A stretch of 26,501 nt of DNA, from assembly GCA_050247135.1 (NCBI GenBank), contig JBFWUT010000039.1:1-26501 (forward strand), in the 5' to 3' direction. The DNA comes from Berkiella sp050247135. Its GTDB lineage: Bacteria; Pseudomonadota; Gammaproteobacteria; Berkiellales; Berkiellaceae. The notes under the pieces were generated by a model. It had not been told where the DNA came from. It did not search any database and saw only the letters and a program-made list of their open reading frames with translations. Positions 23,483 to 26,501 of the stretch are shown here, in pieces (position 1 is the stretch's first letter; the number at the start of each line of letters is the position of its first letter). The translations under genes and the position numbers were made by a program.

Positions 23483-24178
23483 TTATATAGAGACAGTGCT
23501 TTTGCCAATTTCATAATATTGATAGATTTTAGTCCCATTCCAATCAAAGGTTAGGTGTTGGGTTTGTATGACGGGTAATGGGATAGCAGGGGGCCTTAAA
23601 ATGGCTACACACTCGCCACCACTGTGCCGAACACTCTTGTAAACAAGTCCCCATTCTCTAGCTTCTTTCATTTGAAGTCCAAATACTTGAGACGCAGAAT
23701 AATTAACAGGATCATGTAAGTGAGAATGAGTACTGCCTCTAATATCTATTAAGGGCTGTAATAATTTTTTGCTTTGATAAACACGCATAGTCAGTGAGCC
23801 GGGCGCTTCATTGGTATAGGAAAGAAATTTTTCACTATGATAAGCTTTTTCTTTTATAGCAGTTTCTAATTCTTTGGCAGCATAATAAATACCAAAGGTG
23901 CCGTCTGTAAAACGACTGCTTCTAGCAGTGGAAATATGCGTAAATGCAGCCATGACAATGGTAGAGCCTATTCCTGAGATCCTGTCTTCCCTAGGAACTA
24001 ATGAAATATCGCCTATTTCATCTCTTAATCTATCGTTGGTTAGGCTTTCAATATAAAAAACCTCTTCCATTAAATCGGGATCAACCAGCGTTTCAAAAAA
24101 GTTAACAGGAGGAAATTGCGAGGGGATGACTCTAAAAGTGTGCTTCCAATCCAGCATGATTTGAGGACCTGCATTCAT
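23483..24178 (-). CDS. RES-domain toxin (NAD+-degrading type)
   Basis: 231 residues from the ATG at 24178, chosen because GAGGA lies 6-8 bases upstream and the start is 1 bp past the antitoxin stop; a longer frame to 24235 would overlap the antitoxin. The RES core residues can be placed: R89 in SSRFTDGTFGIYYA, a Glu in ELETAIKE (E104 or E110), and S182 in LVYKSVRHSGGECVAIL. RES toxins of the MbcT/ParT type cleave or phosphorolyse NAD+ or ADP-ribosylate a target. It is the second gene of an antitoxin-first pair, the usual order for Xre–RES systems. Confidence 0.87.
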   Translation of the reverse strand: MNAGPQIMLDWKHTFRVIPSQFPPVNFFETLVDPDLMEEVFYIESLTNDRLRDEIGDISLVPREDRISGIGSTIVMAAFTHISTARSSRFTDGTFGIYYAAKELETAIKEKAYHSEKFLSYTNEAPGSLTMRVYQSKKLLQPLIDIRGSTHSHLHDPVNYSASQVFGLQMKEAREWGLVYKSVRHSGGECVAILRPPAIPLPVIQTQHLTFDWNGTKIYQYYEIGKSTVSI

Positions 24179-24179
24179 A

Positions 24180-24593
24180 CTACATTCCTCTTTCGGTATC
24201 CAAATATCTTCGAATATCAGCAAGATCAACGACATTCCCTGCTAACATTTTATCAAGCGCAGTTTGATGGTTAAAAAGAGGAGCATCATTAGATTTATGG
24301 ATCCAGCTATTCGCTGCTTTCTCAGAGGGGAGCAAAATATGAAGTGCTTTATAAATACCTAAAATATAAGATATTCGTTCTAAAGTATCTTTGGGTATTG
24401 TAAATTTTTCCCTTTTCTCGGTTTTATTCTTCCATAGGTGATAAGTGGAGTTGGGTATTTGTCCTAACAATGTTGTCTGTTGCTTACGATTAAGTTGCCA
24501 TTTTTTAGTAATGCTTAAAAAAGCTTGAAAGGCAGCCCTAGCAATTTTTTCTTCTGAAAACGCTTTTGATAAGTGTGGCTGCAAGGGATTCAT
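24180..24593 (-). CDS. Xre/MbcA/ParS-family antitoxin (DUF2384)
   Basis: 137 residues. The N-terminal half is a helix-turn-helix-like DNA-binding region (LNRKQQTTLLGQIPNSTYHLWKNK, about 34-57). The C-terminal half is the DUF2384 toxin-binding domain, with ISYILGIYKALHILLP, the WIHKSNDAPLFNHQTALDKMLAG motif, and the final IRRYLDTERG. It should neutralise the RES toxin encoded directly downstream and repress its own promoter. No strong Shine-Dalgarno is seen (GGACCGGCC region). The promoter and operator-like repeats lie at 24609-24651. Confidence 0.9.
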   Translation of the reverse strand: MNPLQPHLSKAFSEEKIARAAFQAFLSITKKWQLNRKQQTTLLGQIPNSTYHLWKNKTEKREKFTIPKDTLERISYILGIYKALHILLPSEKAANSWIHKSNDAPLFNHQTALDKMLAGNVVDLADIRRYLDTERGM

Positions 24594-24608
24594 ATGGCCG
24601 GTCCATAT

Positions 24609-24651
24609 TTAGACTTTTATATAGTATAAGTCCAAAATTAGACTTTTTCAA
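24609..24651 (-). promoter_or_regulatory. Xre–RES promoter with three operator-like half-sites, inside the pit end
   Basis: Minus-strand TTGAAA (24651-24646), exact 17-bp spacer, TATACT (24628-24623). Three related 8-mers surround it: TTAGACTT at 24609-24616, its near inverse AAGTCCAA at 24628-24635, and TTAGACTT again at 24638-24645. The first and second make an inverted pair and the second and third are 10 bp apart. The -35 box and one half-site fall in the last codons and stop of pit. Confidence 0.72.
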
Positions 24652-25639
24652 GCGCCCAGTGGGTTAGCCAAAATAGGCCGCCGGCTAAGAAGAAAGTGAC
24701 CGGCAACGTTAATACCCAAGCACTCATGATATTCGCGATAACGCGAGGTTTTAGTGCAGATAAGCGCTGCGCTGAGCCCACACCCATAATTGAAGTAGTG
24801 ATTGTATGGGTAGTGCTGACAGGAATACCAAAATGGGCGGTTAAGAATAAAATACTGCCACCAGTAGCTTCGGCTGCAAAGCCTTGAATGGGATCAATTT
24901 TAACCATTTTTGAACCCACCGTGCGCATGATTTTCCAACCGCCGGCCATGGTGCCAAGCCCCATGGTTAAGGCGCAGGTGATCACAATCCAATTAGATAC
25001 ATGAAATTCGGTTTGGTAATAAGTGGCTACGGCAAGTGCAATAATACCCATGGTTTTTTGCGCATCGTTGGTACCATGTGTTAAGCAAAGATAACCCGAA
25101 GATAAGATCTGTAATTTTCGAAAGCAGGAGTTAATGGTAGGCAAAGCGACTTTATGCAATAACCAAAAAAGCCCAACCATCACGAAGTAACCAATGATAA
25201 AACCCATAATCGGTGATGAGAACATTGGAATAATGACTTTATATGTGATTTTATCCCAATGTAAACTTTGGCCGCCTGCTGCAAAAGCGGTTGCGCCCAT
25301 TAAAGAACCCATTAGCGCATGAGACGAGCTAGAGGGGAGCCCTTTGTACCAGGTGAGTAAATTCCATATGATAGCGCTTAATAATGCCGCTAATAATACT
25401 TCTGAGGTGACTGCTGAAGTTTCCACAAGACCTTGACCCACTGTTGCTGCGACTTTGGTACCCATCAAAGCGCCAATGATATTGAGAATGGCGCCATAAG
25501 TTACCGCCATGCGGGGTGATAAGACTTTGGTGGAAACAACGGTTGCTATGGCATTAGCAGCATCATGAAAGCCATTAATGTAATCAAAGATCAGCGCGAT
25601 AATGACAATGCTGACAAAAAGCAAAAAGGCAAGTTCCAT
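24638..25639 (-). CDS. pit: Low-affinity inorganic phosphate transporter, PiT family
   Basis: 333 residues, with about ten hydrophobic helices. It has both PiT/PHO-4 signatures: DYINGFHDAANAIATVVSTKVL near 19-40 and LTHGTNDAQKTMGIIAL near 181-197, plus the SSHALMGSLMGA and VSTTHTITTSIMGVG repeats. It imports phosphate, usually as a neutral metal–phosphate complex driven by protons. It is preceded by a DUF47 gene with a 19-bp gap, the common pair in which the DUF47 protein tunes Pit. The last codons and stop contain the promoter of the downstream toxin–antitoxin pair. Confidence 0.95.
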   Translation of the reverse strand: MELAFLLFVSIVIIALIFDYINGFHDAANAIATVVSTKVLSPRMAVTYGAILNIIGALMGTKVAATVGQGLVETSAVTSEVLLAALLSAIIWNLLTWYKGLPSSSSHALMGSLMGATAFAAGGQSLHWDKITYKVIIPMFSSPIMGFIIGYFVMVGLFWLLHKVALPTINSCFRKLQILSSGYLCLTHGTNDAQKTMGIIALAVATYYQTEFHVSNWIVITCALTMGLGTMAGGWKIMRTVGSKMVKIDPIQGFAAEATGGSILFLTAHFGIPVSTTHTITTSIMGVGSAQRLSALKPRVIANIMSAWVLTLPVTFFLAGGLFWLTHWALEKV

Positions 25640-25658
25640 GGGTGTTCCTTAACAAACC

Positions 25659-26297
25659 TTATGAATGTTTTAACACTACTTCCAGGACAACGTTGGCAAC
25701 ATCGCGATGTTTGTCAACAATGCCCTCCATGAGAGCGTAGACTTCTTTGCGAATAAGAATTTTTTTAAAGTCATTTTCGTATTGATAGAGATCAATGGTG
25801 AGCTGATTTAATAATTGATCAGTATTATTTTCGATATTATGAATGAGCGCACATTTGTCATGAATGGGTTTGCTATCTTTTAAAGTTTTTAAACTTTTCA
25901 TTAAGGTATGCACAACATCAGATGCTTCAACCATATTACTGGTGAGCTTGAAAAAATCATTTTGAAAAGGCCGTAATTGAAAGGCAACTAAACGCTCTTG
26001 TGCTTTTTCGCAAGATTTAAGGATTTTATAAAGACTGCGAGAAAGTCGATGAATATCTTCATGATCAAAAGGCGTCACCAAGGTACGGCACAGGCGCTCT
26101 GTGATTTCATAGGTAACTTCTTTGGTTTTTTGTTTAGCGGTTTCAATTTCTCGTGAGATTTTGAAGGCATTTTCTCTGTCTTCTTCGTTGGTTAAGTCTC
26201 TTAACAGGTGAATGGCATGATTGGAATATTCACTGGTTTGGCACAGTAATTCAAAGAACTTGTTATCCTGCGGTAGCAAGTTAATGCCAAAAACCAT
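25659..26297 (-). CDS. DUF47/PhoU-like phosphate transport regulator
   Basis: 212 residues from the ATG at 26297. A GTG at 26306 is possible, but GGAGG (26312-26308) lies 9 bases from the ATG and would touch the GTG. The protein is almost entirely helical, with the PhoU-like tandem three-helix bundles and conserved segments such as FDHEDIHRLSRSLYKIL near 113-129. Members of this family (TIGR00153 group) sit next to pit and are thought to regulate phosphate uptake. No signal or membrane segment. First gene of the DUF47–pit operon. Confidence 0.9.
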   Translation of the reverse strand: MVFGINLLPQDNKFFELLCQTSEYSNHAIHLLRDLTNEEDRENAFKISREIETAKQKTKEVTYEITERLCRTLVTPFDHEDIHRLSRSLYKILKSCEKAQERLVAFQLRPFQNDFFKLTSNMVEASDVVHTLMKSLKTLKDSKPIHDKCALIHNIENNTDQLLNQLTIDLYQYENDFKKILIRKEVYALMEGIVDKHRDVANVVLEVVLKHS

Positions 26298-26310
26298 AAA
26301 GTTCACCCTC

Positions 26311-26322
26311 CAACATATGTTG
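26311..26322. repeat. 12-bp perfect palindrome before the DUF47 gene
   Basis: CAACATATGTTG is a perfect palindrome overlapping the upstream edge of the ribosome-binding site; it could be an operator or an mRNA structure. Low information content. Confidence 0.35.
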
Positions 26323-26349
26323 TCGCTTAAAATAGTTCAATTTGGACGA

Positions 26350-26378
26350 AGTATCGCTGTTAGTTTACTGCAAGACAA
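26350..26378 (-). promoter_or_regulatory. Candidate promoter of DUF47–pit
   Basis: Minus-strand TTGTCT (26378-26373), 17-bp spacer, GATACT (26355-26350), about 52 bp before the DUF47 ATG. Each hexamer matches consensus at four of six positions. No clear Pho box is seen. Confidence 0.45.
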
Positions 26379-26443
26379 GCGAAATATGCTTATTTTGCTA
26401 CCCAATTCTGCCCTCATTACCATATCTCGGCAGGGGGCAGGCT

Positions 26444-26481
26444 CTCAAAGTACTCTTTTAGCCTTTTGCGGGTACTTTGAG
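26444..26481. repeat. Perfect 10-bp inverted repeat at the window edge
   Basis: CTCAAAGTAC (26444-26453) and GTACTTTGAG (26472-26481) with an 18-nt loop. No T-run follows. It may be a transcript end or a palindromic repeat of a gene beyond the window; no convincing gene covers 26307-26501. Confidence 0.55.
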
Positions 26482-26501
26482 TAGCGCCATCTGGCAAATT
26501 A

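Noticed and set aside
24179..24235. Longer N-terminus for the RES toxin
   Set aside because: It overlaps the antitoxin coding end and a good ribosome-binding site supports the later start.
26221..26484. 87-codon plus-strand open frame
   Set aside because: It overlaps the start of the DUF47 gene antisense, covers promoter-like DNA and an inverted repeat, and has no recognisable content.

Overview
The window reads as a gammaproteobacterial chromosome. The core genes are closest in feel to Legionellales/Coxiella-like bacteria. Reasons: a classical ffh–rpsP–rimM–trmD–rplS block with ypjD and a CorB/YfjD-type gene divergent from ffh, dsbC, etfBA with a one-piece ETF-QO, moderately AT-rich DNA, and several host-interaction-like proteins (a eukaryotic-type Ser/Thr kinase with a basic tail, a Ser-rich protein, and small membrane proteins with charged tails). 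The taxon is an inference from gene style; no database was searched.

Layout. 1-3493: the 3' part of a Ser-rich protein of unknown function, convergent with a translationally coupled pair on the minus strand (alkaline-phosphatase-fold protein, then a GT2 glycosyltransferase fused to a GtrA membrane domain) that looks like envelope polysaccharide work. 3494-4320: a tRNA-Ser(CGA) flanked by direct repeats carrying pieces of its own T-arm, then a DUF167/YggU gene whose leader holds three helically phased GGACATCC boxes. 4321-6277: two GNAT acetyltransferases, a small membrane protein and a small lipoprotein, followed by a 120-bp tandem duplication containing a nested palindrome. 6278-11352: a HAD phosphatase, a CPBP membrane protease, an aldehyde dehydrogenase, and the CorB-like and YpjD genes.

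11452-16158 is housekeeping: SRP protein Ffh, the rpsP-rimM-trmD-rplS operon with touching or overlapping cistrons, then Ogt and periplasmic DsbC. 16355-17703 holds two small proteins of unknown function, each with its own strong terminator, which share an N-terminal motif and hydrophobic helices but have opposite tails (Arg/Ser-rich versus acidic). 17840-21198 is a complete electron-transfer-flavoprotein module: ETF-QO divergent from etfB-etfA.

21195-26306, all on the minus strand: the kinase, an Xre–RES toxin–antitoxin pair, and pit plus a DUF47 regulator for phosphate transport. The toxin–antitoxin promoter and its operator-like repeats lie inside the last codons and stop of pit.

The most noteworthy items are the paired small membrane proteins, the kinase, the toxin–antitoxin promoter embedded in pit, the tRNA-associated repeats, the phased boxes before yggU, and the 120-bp duplication.
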